A stretch of DNA of 64,000 nt from Streptomyces sp. NBC_00335 (lineage in GTDB: Bacteria; Actinomycetota; Actinomycetes; Streptomycetales; Streptomycetaceae): assembly GCF_036127095.1 (NCBI RefSeq), contig NZ_CP108006.1, positions 5,199,501 to 5,263,500 of the forward strand. The letters run 5' to 3'. Below are positions 17,776-26,837 of the stretch, piece after piece. The position numbers were made by a program, and so were the translations under genes. Every line of letters begins with the position of its first letter. The stretch's first letter is position 1. The notes under the pieces were generated by a model. It was not told the origin of the DNA and made no database searches. It was given only the letters and a program-made list of their open reading frames with translations.

Positions 17776-18450
17776 GTGTCCGACCGGAAACGTTCCACCG
17801 CGCTCGCGCTGGCCTCCGCGCTGGCGGGGGCGGCGGTACTGCTGGCCGCCCCCGCAGCCCATGCGGCCGTTGTCGACGTCCAGTACGACTGCAAGACCCC
17901 CATCGGCCCCAAATCGGCGGTCTCGCCGATCGAGATCAAGGGGGTCAAGGAGGGCAACGGCTACAAGCTGACGATGTCCTTCCAGAAGGGCGTCTCCTCC
18001 AGCCCCATCGAGCTCGGCAAGGGTGCGATGACGCCCAGTGCCGTGATCATGCTGGACGGCGCGGAGAAGGTGTCGGTACCGGTCTCCGGTCCGCCCAACT
18101 CCGAGGCCGTTCCGGCCAATACGCCCATCAAGATCAGCGACCTGTCGGGCACGTACACGCCCAAGAAGTCCGGCAAGGTGACGCTCACCGCGGGCGTGCT
18201 CACGATCAAGGCGATGGGTACGACCACCACCTGCACGGCGGGCAACAGCCCCAAGCCGTCACTCGAACTCGACGTGACGGCCGCCGGCGGCAGCGCCACC
18301 GGTTCGACCGGCTCCACCGGGGACAGCCTCCCGCAGACCGGCCCCGAGGACTCCGCCATAGCCCTCGGAACCCTCGGCGCCACCGTGATCCTCTCCGGCG
18401 CCGCAGGCGTGCTCTGGCTGACCCGGCGCGGCCAGCGGGCCGGGTCCTGA
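17776..18450 (+). CDS. Secreted cell-wall-anchored protein with LPQTG sortase signal
   Basis: 224 residues from a GTG at 17776 with GGGGAAG upstream. A signal peptide covers about residues 1-31 (cleavage after AAHA). One extracellular domain of about 120 residues is bounded by C39 (in VQYDCKTPIG) and C153 (in TTTTCTAG), which could form a disulfide. A Gly/Ser/Thr linker follows. The C-terminus has LPQTG at 185-189, a hydrophobic stretch and a positively charged tail (RRGQR), the classical sortase substrate layout. The same domain recurs in the gene at 20686-22005. Function unknown; first gene of a four-gene surface set. Confidence 0.85.
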   Translation: MSDRKRSTALALASALAGAAVLLAAPAAHAAVVDVQYDCKTPIGPKSAVSPIEIKGVKEGNGYKLTMSFQKGVSSSPIELGKGAMTPSAVIMLDGAEKVSVPVSGPPNSEAVPANTPIKISDLSGTYTPKKSGKVTLTAGVLTIKAMGTTTTCTAGNSPKPSLELDVTAAGGSATGSTGSTGDSLPQTGPEDSAIALGTLGATVILSGAAGVLWLTRRGQRAGS

Positions 18451-18467
18451 ACGGAGCGCACCCGGTC

Positions 18468-19502
18468 ATGCCCGTGCTCCCCTCGCCCCGAAGGCCCGGC
18501 GGGTTCCTCCTCGCCGCCGTCGCCGCCGTGGTCACCGCCGTGCTCTCCTGCGCGATGGCGGCCCCGGCCGCCGCCGACGGGCCCGGCTGGACCGCCGAGC
18601 CCGCCGCCGGGACTGCGCCGGCGGCGGCGAAGGCCGGGGCCCGCCCGTACTTCTACCTCTCGGGTCCCTCCGGCACGGTGCTGGAGGACCGCCTCGCCCT
18701 GGTCAACACCAGCGACCGGGAGCACACCGTCACCCTGCGGGGAGCCGACGCCTACAACACGGCGGCCGGCGCCTTCGCGGTGCGCTCGGCCAAAGAGTCC
18801 ATCGGCGCGGGCCTCTGGATCAGCTTCGGCGCGGGCACCACGGTCAAGGTCCCGGCGCGCACCCGCGCCGTGGTCCCCTTCACCGTCACCGTGCCGCCCG
18901 GCTCCCCGCCCGGCGACCACCCGGCCGCCGTCGTCGCCACCGAGTCCGGCCGCGAGGTGGGCGTACGGGTCCACTTGCGCGTCGGCGGCCCGGCGCTGGC
19001 GGCGCTCACGGTCGAGGACGTCTCCGTACGGGGCAAGGGCGCGACCGCGCGCGTCGCGTACGCCCTGGTCAACCGCGGCAACGTGGCCCTCGCCCCCGAG
19101 CTGGTCATCAGCGCCGAGGGAACCCTCGGCAAGGTCGCGGGCCGCAGCGCCCGCACCCTGCCGGTCGAGGTGCTGCCCGGCCAGCGCGTGGAGCTGACCG
19201 AACCCTGGCCGGGCGCGCCCGTGTTCGACCGGGTCGCCCTGACCCTCACCGTGACGGCCCCCGGCGGCGCCCGCGCCACGGGGAGCACCTCGGCCTGGTT
19301 CGTGCCCTGGGGGATCGCGGGCGCGACCGGCCTCGGGCTGCTGGGCCTCGGGGCCGTCGCGGCGGCCGCCCTGCTCCTCGAACGCAAGCGGCGGATCTGG
19401 TCCGGCAGGTCTGGACCGGGGTCCGCGCCCGCGCCGCACGGGAGCGCCGTACCCGAAGAAGCCCCAGCGCCGGAACACGAGTTGACGGGAGCACCCAGGT
19501 GA
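18468..19502 (+). CDS. Secreted membrane-anchored protein, WxL-interacting/DUF916-like
   Basis: 344 residues beginning 18 bp after the previous stop. It has an N-terminal signal peptide (ending around AAPAAADG), two beta-rich extracellular regions and a single transmembrane helix near residues 280-305 followed by a basic cytoplasmic tail. The opening FYLSGPSGTVLEDRLALVNTS and VPPGSPPGDHPAAVVA segments resemble Firmicutes proteins that bind peptidoglycan and WxL proteins (DUF916 type); this is a judgement by eye. The start is not certain because the ribosome site is weak and a GTG lies 6 bp further. It overlaps the next gene by 4 bp, so the two are translationally coupled. Confidence 0.75.
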   Translation: MPVLPSPRRPGGFLLAAVAAVVTAVLSCAMAAPAAADGPGWTAEPAAGTAPAAAKAGARPYFYLSGPSGTVLEDRLALVNTSDREHTVTLRGADAYNTAAGAFAVRSAKESIGAGLWISFGAGTTVKVPARTRAVVPFTVTVPPGSPPGDHPAAVVATESGREVGVRVHLRVGGPALAALTVEDVSVRGKGATARVAYALVNRGNVALAPELVISAEGTLGKVAGRSARTLPVEVLPGQRVELTEPWPGAPVFDRVALTLTVTAPGGARATGSTSAWFVPWGIAGATGLGLLGLGAVAAAALLLERKRRIWSGRSGPGSAPAPHGSAVPEEAPAPEHELTGAPR

Positions 19503-20689
19503 GTGCCAAGGCCGGTGTGAGACACGGCGGCAAGGTCAGGGCCCTGGCCGCGGCGGGACGCGCGGGGCTGGCGGCGGGGCTGCTGGCGTGCGCGCTGGCG
19601 CTGTTCGCGGCGGCCCCGGCCACCGCGGACGACGGGGCCAAACCCGCCGTGGCCCTCTCGCTCAAGGAGGCCGCCAAGGGCACGGAGATAGCCGTGACCG
19701 GAACGGGCTGGCCGGCCAAGACCATGGTGATGCTGCTGGTCTGCGGGCAGAACATGATCGGCGGCACCAACAGCTGCGCCAACGCCGACGGGGTGGCCGT
19801 CTCGGTCGCCGACGACGGGCACTTCTCCGCCCAGCTCCCGGTGGTGGCCCCGCCCAAGCCCTGCCCCTGCGTGGTCAACGTGACCTCCGTCAACGGGGAC
19901 CAGTCCACCGTCGCGGCCCCGCTGAAGATCACCGACCACCCGGTGGCCGACCTGCCCGCCGAGGGCGGCACGGCCCGGCTCGCCCTGCTCACCGGGGTCC
20001 AGCTCAAGGGGGAGGACGGGGTGCTGACCTGGTTCGGGGCCCCGCCCGGCCGGAAGTTCACGGTCACCGTGGGCAATCTCGGCTCCGCGGCCGTCAAGGA
20101 CCCGGTCTTCCAGCTCGGCACCGCCCACGGGGTGTTCGCGCCGACCTGGGAAGAGGTCCGCTGGAAGGGCACCATCCCGCCCGGCGGCAAGGCGGAGGTC
20201 TCCCTCGACGCCACCCTGACCGCCGGCGCCCACGGCGACTACACCCTCTCCCTCAAGTACGGGGAGACGGTGCTGGCCACGCAGCCCTGGGGCGTGGCCC
20301 GCCCGTACGGGGTGCTGCTGTTCTGGGGCCTGCTCCTCCTGGTGGTCCCGGCCGCGATCTTCCGGATCGGCATGGCCGTCGTCGACAGGGTCCGCCCGCG
20401 CGAGTCCGGCCGCCACCGCGGCCACCGCCCGCAGCCCGACCCGGCGGCGGCGGTGACCGCCCGGCTGCCCAAGATCCCGGCGCTGCGGGGGCCCGCGCGG
20501 GGCTCCGTACGAGGAGGACCGCCGGCCCGCTCGGGCCCGGCGGCCGAACCCCCACAGACCACCACGGCGGTACTGCCGTGGTTCACCCCGGACAGCGCGC
20601 CGGGGACAGCAGCACCACCCGACGCACCACAGGCAGCACAGACGTCCGCACCGTCTGAGAACAGTCCGACGACGAAAGGAAAACTGTGA
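19499..20689 (+). CDS. Secreted membrane-anchored protein with N-terminal Ig-like domain
   Basis: 396 residues from a GTG overlapping the previous stop by 4 bp. A signal peptide ends near residue 42 (AAPATADDG). The first domain (about residues 45-140) contains VTGTGWPAKTMVMLLVCG and a later SNGDQST-like loop, a pattern seen in neocarzinostatin-like immunoglobulin folds, with several Cys residues that could pair. A second extracellular beta-rich region follows, then one transmembrane helix (around VLLFWGLLLLVVPAAIF) and a Pro/Arg-rich cytoplasmic tail. No catalytic motif is seen. Position and topology suggest a partner of the neighbouring anchored proteins. Confidence 0.75.
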   Translation: MSAKAGVRHGGKVRALAAAGRAGLAAGLLACALALFAAAPATADDGAKPAVALSLKEAAKGTEIAVTGTGWPAKTMVMLLVCGQNMIGGTNSCANADGVAVSVADDGHFSAQLPVVAPPKPCPCVVNVTSVNGDQSTVAAPLKITDHPVADLPAEGGTARLALLTGVQLKGEDGVLTWFGAPPGRKFTVTVGNLGSAAVKDPVFQLGTAHGVFAPTWEEVRWKGTIPPGGKAEVSLDATLTAGAHGDYTLSLKYGETVLATQPWGVARPYGVLLFWGLLLLVVPAAIFRIGMAVVDRVRPRESGRHRGHRPQPDPAAAVTARLPKIPALRGPARGSVRGGPPARSGPAAEPPQTTTAVLPWFTPDSAPGTAAPPDAPQAAQTSAPSENSPTTKGKL

Positions 20690-22005
20690 ACACCCAACGG
20701 AGGATGAGCGCGGCCGCGGTCGCGCTGCTTCTCGGCGGCGCGGGCATGGTGATGGTGGCCGCTGCCCCGGCCGGCGCGGCCGAGATCTCGTTCCCGACCG
20801 TGTGTGATCCACCGATCGGTAGCAACATCGAGGGGACGACCACGGCCGAGGTCACCGTGACGCCCGCCGAGGCCAAGGTCGGCGATGAGGTGGAGGTGGT
20901 CTGGAAGACCACCAAGGCGGCCTCGGACAACCCGGGCTACACGGATCTGGCGGCGAACTCCGTGACCCCGTCCGGGGTGATCAAGCTGGGCGGGGACGCC
21001 ACCGGCGAGCTGGCGGTGCAGGGCAAGGCGGAGAACCCGGCGATCCCCAAGAACTCGCCGATGGTGGTCACTCCCATGAAGGCGAAGCTCAAGCTGACGA
21101 AGGCCGGCACGGTCACCCTGACCCCGGCCTCGTACAAGATCAACGTGATGAGCACGGACACCGTGTGCACGGCCAAGGAGGGGACGACCGTCCCGGTCGG
21201 GGCCACGATCAAGGTGACCGGCTCGGGCGGCCCGGGCCCGTCGCCCAGCACCACGCCCCCCACCAGCCCGCCGCCCACCAGCAAGCCCCCCACCACCCCG
21301 CCGCCCACCACGGCTCCGCCCACGAGCCAGCCGCCCGCCAGCCCCTCGCCCTCCGCGTCCGGCGGGGGTCAGACCGACTTCCCGGGCCAGACCGTGGACG
21401 TCACCTTCGACTGCGGGTCCTTTATCCAGGGAGGCCCGCTCAAGGGCAAGGTGACGATCAACGCGAAGAAGAACGGCGGCACCTACGACCTGACCGCCAC
21501 CACCGCCAAGGGCGTGATGAACAGCCCCATGGACCTTCCGGCGGGAGCCCTCCAGCCCTCGATGGACATCAAGCTCGGCGGAGCCGACAGCGGGATCGTC
21601 AAGGTCAGCGGCCCGGGCAACCCCGAGCCGATCAAGGGGGGCGCACCGGTCAGCCTCAGTGACATGAAGGGCACCTACAAGCCCGGAAAGACCGGCAAGA
21701 CCACGCTGACCCCGGACAAGCTGACGATCAACGTGGTCATGGCCCCGGGCGCCGCCCCGATCGTGGTGCCCTGCGCCGCGACGGCCAGCTCGGTGTCGCT
21801 CACGCTGGACACCGCCGCCCAGCCCGGCGGCTCCGGCACCTCCGGCACCTCGGGCAGCGCCGCCACCTCCGGCGGCCTCGCCCAGACCGGAGCCTCGGAC
21901 GACGGCGGCATCAAGGCCCTGGCCCTGGTCGCCGGCACGGTCATGCTGCTCGGCGCGGCTGTCTTCACCTTCACCCCGTGGCGCCGCCTGCGCGGCCAGC
22001 GGTAA
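20686..22005 (+). CDS. Secreted two-domain protein with LAQTG sortase signal
   Basis: 439 residues from a GTG overlapping the previous stop by 4 bp; AAAGGA lies upstream. A signal peptide ends near residue 31. Two related Cys-bounded domains flank a Pro/Thr/Ser linker at about residues 180-225. The second domain (DVTFDCGSFIQGG to VVPCAATAS) clearly resembles the single domain of the protein at 17776-18450. The C-terminus shows LAQTG at 398-402, a hydrophobic segment and RRLRGQR. LAxTG is the motif attributed to class E sortases of Actinobacteria. No sortase gene lies in the window. Confidence 0.85.
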   Translation: MNTQRRMSAAAVALLLGGAGMVMVAAAPAGAAEISFPTVCDPPIGSNIEGTTTAEVTVTPAEAKVGDEVEVVWKTTKAASDNPGYTDLAANSVTPSGVIKLGGDATGELAVQGKAENPAIPKNSPMVVTPMKAKLKLTKAGTVTLTPASYKINVMSTDTVCTAKEGTTVPVGATIKVTGSGGPGPSPSTTPPTSPPPTSKPPTTPPPTTAPPTSQPPASPSPSASGGGQTDFPGQTVDVTFDCGSFIQGGPLKGKVTINAKKNGGTYDLTATTAKGVMNSPMDLPAGALQPSMDIKLGGADSGIVKVSGPGNPEPIKGGAPVSLSDMKGTYKPGKTGKTTLTPDKLTINVVMAPGAAPIVVPCAATASSVSLTLDTAAQPGGSGTSGTSGSAATSGGLAQTGASDDGGIKALALVAGTVMLLGAAVFTFTPWRRLRGQR

Positions 22006-22024
22006 GCCCCACCCGGAACGAAGG

Positions 22025-22060
22025 AACGGCCCGGCACACCTTTCGGTGTGCCGGGCCGTT
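22025..22060. terminator. Bidirectional terminator
   Basis: A 16-bp perfect stem (22025-22040 with 22045-22060) with a TTTC loop sits between the convergent surface operon and the peptide transporter gene. It can serve both strands. Confidence 0.9.
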
Positions 22061-22079
22061 CGCCCTGTCGGGGGGTGCG

Positions 22080-23576
22080 TCAGTGCACGCCGCCCATGAG
22101 GGGCTGGACCTTCTTGCGGTACATGTAGATCGCGATACCGGCGAGCACCGCCAGCGCGCCCTGGCTGGCGAACCAGCCCTGGGTGTCCGTCGGGGCACCG
22201 ATCAGCTGGAGCAGAGCGATCGTGGAGTCGCCCGCGGTGACCGCGAGGAAGAAGACGCCCATCATCTGCGAGGCGTACTTCTGCGGCGCCAGCTTGGTGG
22301 TCAGCGACAGGCCGACGGGGGAGAGGGTGAGCTCACCGACGGTCTGGATGAAGTACACGCCGACCAGCCACATCGGGCTGACCTTCGTGTCACCGGTGGC
22401 CAGGCCCTGGGCCATCATCATGACGCCGAAGGAGACGCCGATCATGACCAGCGCGAAGGAGAACTTCGCGAGGGTGGTGGGCTCCTTGGAGCGACGGGCC
22501 AGCGCCACCCACAGCATCGCGAAGAGGGGCGCGAGCGCCATCACGAACAGCGGGTTCAGGGACTGGAACCAGCTCTCCGGGAAGTTGAAGCCGAACAGCG
22601 TGCTGTCCGTGCTGTCCTTCGCGAACAGCGCCAGCGTGGAGCCGGTCTGGTCGTAGATCGCCCAGAAGATCGCGGCGGCGGCGAAGAACCAGACGTACGC
22701 CGACATGCGCGAGCGCTCGACCGTGGAGAGGTCCTTGTCGCGCTTGATGCGCAGGATCGCCCAGGCGGGGAGGACCAGACCGGCGATGGTCAGCGGCCAC
22801 AGCGCGTAGTTGATCGTGAAGATGCCGGCCAGGCCGATGACCGCGTAGGCGGCGACGGCGACGCCGAGCCAGATCAGGCCCTTCTTGAGGACGGAGGACT
22901 TCTCGGCGGCGCTCAGCGGGCTCGGAACCTGGTTCGAGACCGGGTTCAGGTGGCGGAAGCCGAAGAAGTAGAAGGCGAGGCCCAGGGCCATGCCGACACC
23001 GGCCATGGCGAAGCCGAGGTGCCAGTTGACCTCCTGGCCGACGTAGCCGATGGTCAGCGGCGCGACGAAGGCACCGAGGTTGATGCCCATGTAGAAGATC
23101 GTGAAGCCGCCGTCACGGCGGGGGTCGTTCTTGTCGGTGTACAGCTGGCCGACCATCGTGGAGATGTTGGCCTTGAGGACACCGGAACCGGCGGCGATGA
23201 GCGCCAGGCCGATGAAGAACGAGATGGACGAGGGCACCGCCAGCAGGAAGTGACCCGTCATGATCACGACACCGGCAACGGCCACGGCCTTGCGGGCACC
23301 CCACACGCGGTCACCGAGCCAGCCGCCCGGGAGGGCGAGGAGGTAGACCATCGCGTTGTAGACGGAGTAGATCGCGACCGCGGTCGCGTCGTTCATCCCG
23401 AGACCACCGTCGGCGACGTTGGTGGCCAGGAAGAGCACGAGCAGCGCGCGCATGCCGTAGAAGCTGTAGCGCTCCCACATCTCCGTCATGAAGAGGAAGG
23501 CGAGGCCGCTGGGGTGGCCGAGGAAGGTCTTCTCGGTGGCGTTACCGGCCGAGTCCTTCGTCAGGCTGGAAGCCAT
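22080..23576 (-). CDS. Proton-dependent oligopeptide transporter (POT/PTR2 family)
   Basis: 498 residues from an ATG at 23576 (AAGGA upstream). The protein is a major-facilitator membrane protein with about 12-14 helices. POT signatures are visible: EMWERYSFYGMRALLVLFL near the N-terminus and a GFTIFYMGINLGAFVAPL segment in the fourth to fifth helix region. It imports di- and tripeptides using the proton gradient. A longer in-frame upstream extension lacks transporter features and a ribosome site. Its 487-bp upstream region contains two hairpins. Confidence 0.92.
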   Translation of the reverse strand: MASSLTKDSAGNATEKTFLGHPSGLAFLFMTEMWERYSFYGMRALLVLFLATNVADGGLGMNDATAVAIYSVYNAMVYLLALPGGWLGDRVWGARKAVAVAGVVIMTGHFLLAVPSSISFFIGLALIAAGSGVLKANISTMVGQLYTDKNDPRRDGGFTIFYMGINLGAFVAPLTIGYVGQEVNWHLGFAMAGVGMALGLAFYFFGFRHLNPVSNQVPSPLSAAEKSSVLKKGLIWLGVAVAAYAVIGLAGIFTINYALWPLTIAGLVLPAWAILRIKRDKDLSTVERSRMSAYVWFFAAAAIFWAIYDQTGSTLALFAKDSTDSTLFGFNFPESWFQSLNPLFVMALAPLFAMLWVALARRSKEPTTLAKFSFALVMIGVSFGVMMMAQGLATGDTKVSPMWLVGVYFIQTVGELTLSPVGLSLTTKLAPQKYASQMMGVFFLAVTAGDSTIALLQLIGAPTDTQGWFASQGALAVLAGIAIYMYRKKVQPLMGGVH

Positions 23577-24063
23577 GGTCGATCCTTGCTTGCTCGGGAC
23601 GCTTCGCTTCGTGAGCGGAACTGCGCCCGGGACGAGTGGCCGGTACCGGCGGCGGACCTCCCACCCCACGCCCGGGGGTCTCGCCCCGGCGGGGGCGAAG
23701 GAACATCCGTAACCGGGATCCACGCCCGCTCGCGCACCATCGCGCGGCGGGCCCGGCCCATAGGTCATTCACTGTCATCGAGGCCGGACGGGTGAGTCCT
23801 ATCCAGACTTCCCGTCCGATCAGGACAGAAATAGAGACTTTCGGCTGTGTTTGGCTCGAAAGTCTCTTGGAGGTAGTGCATCAGGCGTCTCGACACCATA
23901 CGACACGACAGCGGCGGATATGAAAGTACTTGAGATATGGATCACAGGTTGTGGCGGAACCAACTGGGTACATTCGAAGGCCGTTAGCCGTTCATAAGCC
24001 CAGATAGACAGGGGTCTGCACGTGGGCCTCTTCTTTCCGCCGCCGCGGACTACCATCACCCAC
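23577..24063. promoter_or_regulatory. Divergent intergenic region with two stem-loops
   Basis: No gene was recognised. Two potential hairpins stand close together: CGGACGGG (23785-23792) with CCCGTCCG (23811-23818), and GAGACTTTCG (23834-23843) with CGAAAGTCTC (23857-23866). The region is noticeably richer in A and T from about 23820 to 24020, consistent with promoters for the transporter and for the response regulator. Whether the hairpins act as RNA or as protein sites is unknown. Confidence 0.5.
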
Positions 24064-24741
24064 ATGACGCGTGTACTGCTCGCCGAGGACGACGCATCCA
24101 TCTCGGAACCCCTGGCCCGCGCCCTGCGCCGGGAGGGGTACGAGGTCGAGGTCCGGGAGGACGGCCCCACCGCCCTGGACGCGGGACTGCAGGGCGGCAT
24201 CGATCTCGTCGTCCTGGACCTGGGCCTGCCGGGCATGGACGGTCTTGAGGTCGCCCGAAGGCTGCGCGCCGAGGGCCACGGCTTCCCGATCCTGGTCCTG
24301 ACCGCCCGCGCCGACGAGGTCGACACGGTCGTGGGCCTGGACGCCGGCGCCGACGACTACGTGACCAAGCCCTTCCGTCTCGCCGAGCTGCTCGCCCGCG
24401 TCCGGGCCCTGCTGCGGCGCGGCGCCAACGAGGCCTCCCAGGCGCCCGCCACCCACGGGGTGCGCATCGACGTCGAATCGCACCGCGCCTGGATGGGCGA
24501 GGAGGAGCTCCAGCTCACGGCGAAGGAGTTCGACCTGCTGCGCGTCCTCGTCCGCGACGCCGGCCGGGTCGTCACCCGCGACCAGCTGATGCGCGAGGTC
24601 TGGGACACCACTTGGTGGTCCTCCACCAAGACCCTCGACATGCACATCTCCTGGCTGCGCAAGAAGCTCGGCGACGACGCGGCCAACCCCCGCTACATCG
24701 CCACCGTCCGTGGAGTCGGCTTCCGCTTCGAGAAGAGCTGA
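24064..24741 (+). CDS. OmpR/PhoB-type response regulator
   Basis: 225 residues. The receiver domain shows the acidic pocket LLAEDDASISE, the phosphoacceptor Asp in VVLDLGLPGMDGLEV and the conserved Lys in DDYVTKPF. The C-terminal winged helix contains ELQLTAKEFDLLRVLV and RGVGFRFEKS. The ATG at 24064 is preferred over an in-frame ATG at 24022 because the receiver domain starts directly there. It is followed after 39 bp by its likely kinase. Regulated genes are unknown; the divergent peptide transporter is a neighbour but not a proven target. Confidence 0.93.
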   Translation: MTRVLLAEDDASISEPLARALRREGYEVEVREDGPTALDAGLQGGIDLVVLDLGLPGMDGLEVARRLRAEGHGFPILVLTARADEVDTVVGLDAGADDYVTKPFRLAELLARVRALLRRGANEASQAPATHGVRIDVESHRAWMGEEELQLTAKEFDLLRVLVRDAGRVVTRDQLMREVWDTTWWSSTKTLDMHISWLRKKLGDDAANPRYIATVRGVGFRFEKS

Positions 24742-24780
24742 AACCACCCCGGACCGCATATCTAGGGCATTGTCTGAGCC

Positions 24781-26046
24781 ATGCGCCGCCGCCTGATCAA
24801 CTCCACGCTCGCCGTCGTGCTCGTGGTCATCGCCGTCTTCGGGGTCTCCCTCGTCATCGTCGAGACCCGCACCATCACCAGCAGCGCCCAGGACCGCATC
24901 GAGTCCGAGGCGCTGCGGCTGGTGGGCATCGTCGAGAGCGACGTCCTGGAGAAGAAGCAGGTCGACCCCGGCACCCTCGCCGAACAGCTCGACCCCGGCC
25001 GGTACGCCCGGATCACGATCCCCGGCCGGGAGCCCGTCGAGATCGGCACGCGCATCACCGACAGCGTCATCCGGGGCACCGCCCGCGGGGAGCAGGGCGA
25101 GACCGTGGTCGTCGAGGAGTCCCGCTCCACCGTCACCCGCGAGGTCGGCCGCACCCTGGCCGTGGTCGGCGCGGTCGCCCTGCTCGCCGTCGTGGCGGCC
25201 GTCCTGCTCGCCGTACGCCAGGCCAACCGGCTGGCCTCCCCGCTGACCGACCTCGCCGAGACGGCCGAGCGCCTGGGATCCGGCGACCCGCGGCCCCGCC
25301 ACAAGCGGTACGGGGTCCCCGAGCTGGACCGGGTCGCGGACGTACTGGACTCCAGCGCCGAGCGGATCGGCCGCATGCTCACCGCCGAGCGGCGCCTGGC
25401 CGCGGACGCCTCGCACCAGCTGCGCACCCCGCTGACGGCCCTGTCGATGCGGCTGGAGGAGATCACCGTCACCGACGACCTGGAGACCGTACGGGAGGAG
25501 GCGACGATCGCCCTCACCCAGGTGGAACGGCTCACGGACGTGGTCCAGCGGCTCCTGACGAACTCCAGGGACCCGCGCACGGGCTCCGCCGTCCCCTTCG
25601 ACCTCGACGAGGTCGTCAAACAGCAGCTGGAGGAGTGGCGCCCCGCCTACCGCAGCGCAGGCAGGGCCGTCGTCCGCTCCGGGAAGACCGGCATCCGCGC
25701 CGTGGGCACCCCGGGCGCCGTCTCGCAGGTCCTGGCGACCCTCGTGGAGAACTCCCTCATGCACGGCGGCGGCACCGTGGCCCTGCGGACCCGCGTGATC
25801 GGCAACCAGGCCGTACTGGAGGTCACGGACGAGGGGCCGGGCGTCCCGCCCGACCTCGGCAACCGGATCTTCGAGCGGGCCATCAGCGGCCGCAACTCCA
25901 CCGGCATCGGCCTCGCCGTGGCCCGGGACCTCGCGGAGGCCGACGGCGGCCGCCTGGAGCTCCTCCAGACCCGGCCGCCGGTGTTCGCCCTCTTCCTCAG
26001 CCGGACCGCGCCGACGCCCTCCGAACCGGAGCAGACGGTCCGCTGA
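24781..26046 (+). CDS. Membrane sensor histidine kinase
   Basis: 421 residues. Two transmembrane helices (around residues 10-30 and 125-145) flank a roughly 90-residue extracellular sensor. A HAMP region follows, then the phosphoacceptor helix DASHQLRTPLTALSMRLEE with its His, and an ATPase domain with NSLMHGGGTVAL (N-box), DEGPGVPPD (G1) and GIGLAVARDLAEADGG (G2). It pairs with the preceding response regulator. The start ATG has no strong ribosome site. Confidence 0.93.
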   Translation: MRRRLINSTLAVVLVVIAVFGVSLVIVETRTITSSAQDRIESEALRLVGIVESDVLEKKQVDPGTLAEQLDPGRYARITIPGREPVEIGTRITDSVIRGTARGEQGETVVVEESRSTVTREVGRTLAVVGAVALLAVVAAVLLAVRQANRLASPLTDLAETAERLGSGDPRPRHKRYGVPELDRVADVLDSSAERIGRMLTAERRLAADASHQLRTPLTALSMRLEEITVTDDLETVREEATIALTQVERLTDVVQRLLTNSRDPRTGSAVPFDLDEVVKQQLEEWRPAYRSAGRAVVRSGKTGIRAVGTPGAVSQVLATLVENSLMHGGGTVALRTRVIGNQAVLEVTDEGPGVPPDLGNRIFERAISGRNSTGIGLAVARDLAEADGGRLELLQTRPPVFALFLSRTAPTPSEPEQTVR

Positions 26047-26081
26047 GGGCGGTCGCGACGCCGGGGGTACGGGCCGGGGCC

Positions 26082-26627
26082 TCAGTTCGCGGCGGTCTCC
26101 GGGGTCCGCGCCGGCGCCTGCACGTCCGCCGGGGCATGGCCGTCACGCTGCTCGACGACCAGGGAGGCCGCGGCCGGCGTGGGCAGGGCCTTGAAGACCC
26201 AGGTCCGATAGGACCAGAAGCGGAACACGGTGGCGATGCCGATGCCGGTGAACTTGAAGAAGTTCGAGGCGAGCGGCCCGTCCCAGTGGAAGCCGTACGT
26301 GGCCGTGAACAGGATGCCGTTCTCGATCACGAGCCCGATCGCGCTGAAGGCGACGAACAGCCCGAGCTCACGGGTGCGGCCCGCTCCGGTCCGGTCGGCC
26401 CGGTCCCGGTAGGCGAAGTAGCGGAAGCCCAGGTAGTTCGTGACGATGGCCACCAGGGTGGCTATCACGCTCGCGCGCACCACCTGGAGGTCGGTGACCT
26501 GCCTGATCAGGTTGAAGACGCCCAGGTTGACCAGGACTCCCAGCCCGCCGACGGCCCCGAACCTGGCGATCTCGCGCGCGAGCCCGCGCACGCGGTCGAG
26601 GACGGATCCGCTCTCCGGCTTGCTCAT
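26082..26627 (-). CDS. GtrA-family membrane protein
   Basis: 181 residues with four predicted transmembrane helices. The opening FGAVGGLGVLVNLGVFNLIR and the segment TNYLGFRYFAYRDR are typical of GtrA/DPMS-like proteins, as is FRFWSYRTWVFKA near the end. Family members are thought to help move polyprenyl-phosphate sugars across the membrane. In this neighbourhood it could serve cell-wall glycosylation with the GT87 enzyme further right. It converges with the kinase gene and is divergent from purK. Confidence 0.85.
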   Translation of the reverse strand: MSKPESGSVLDRVRGLAREIARFGAVGGLGVLVNLGVFNLIRQVTDLQVVRASVIATLVAIVTNYLGFRYFAYRDRADRTGAGRTRELGLFVAFSAIGLVIENGILFTATYGFHWDGPLASNFFKFTGIGIATVFRFWSYRTWVFKALPTPAAASLVVEQRDGHAPADVQAPARTPETAAN

Positions 26628-26837
26628 ATGAGGCTCAGTCCTGTCTTCGGGGCCCCCGTATGAGGCGTCACACGTTTTACTGCGCGCGCCCATGCTAAGT
26701 GTCGCCCCATCGGTACGTCTGCGCCTTCGGACACCGTGCGACACACGGCACACCCGTGACCCCCCAGTGCCGAGTACCGGCCACGGACACCCCGATGCGC
26801 GTCCGGATGGCGGAATACCGCCGGATACCCTGGAGGA

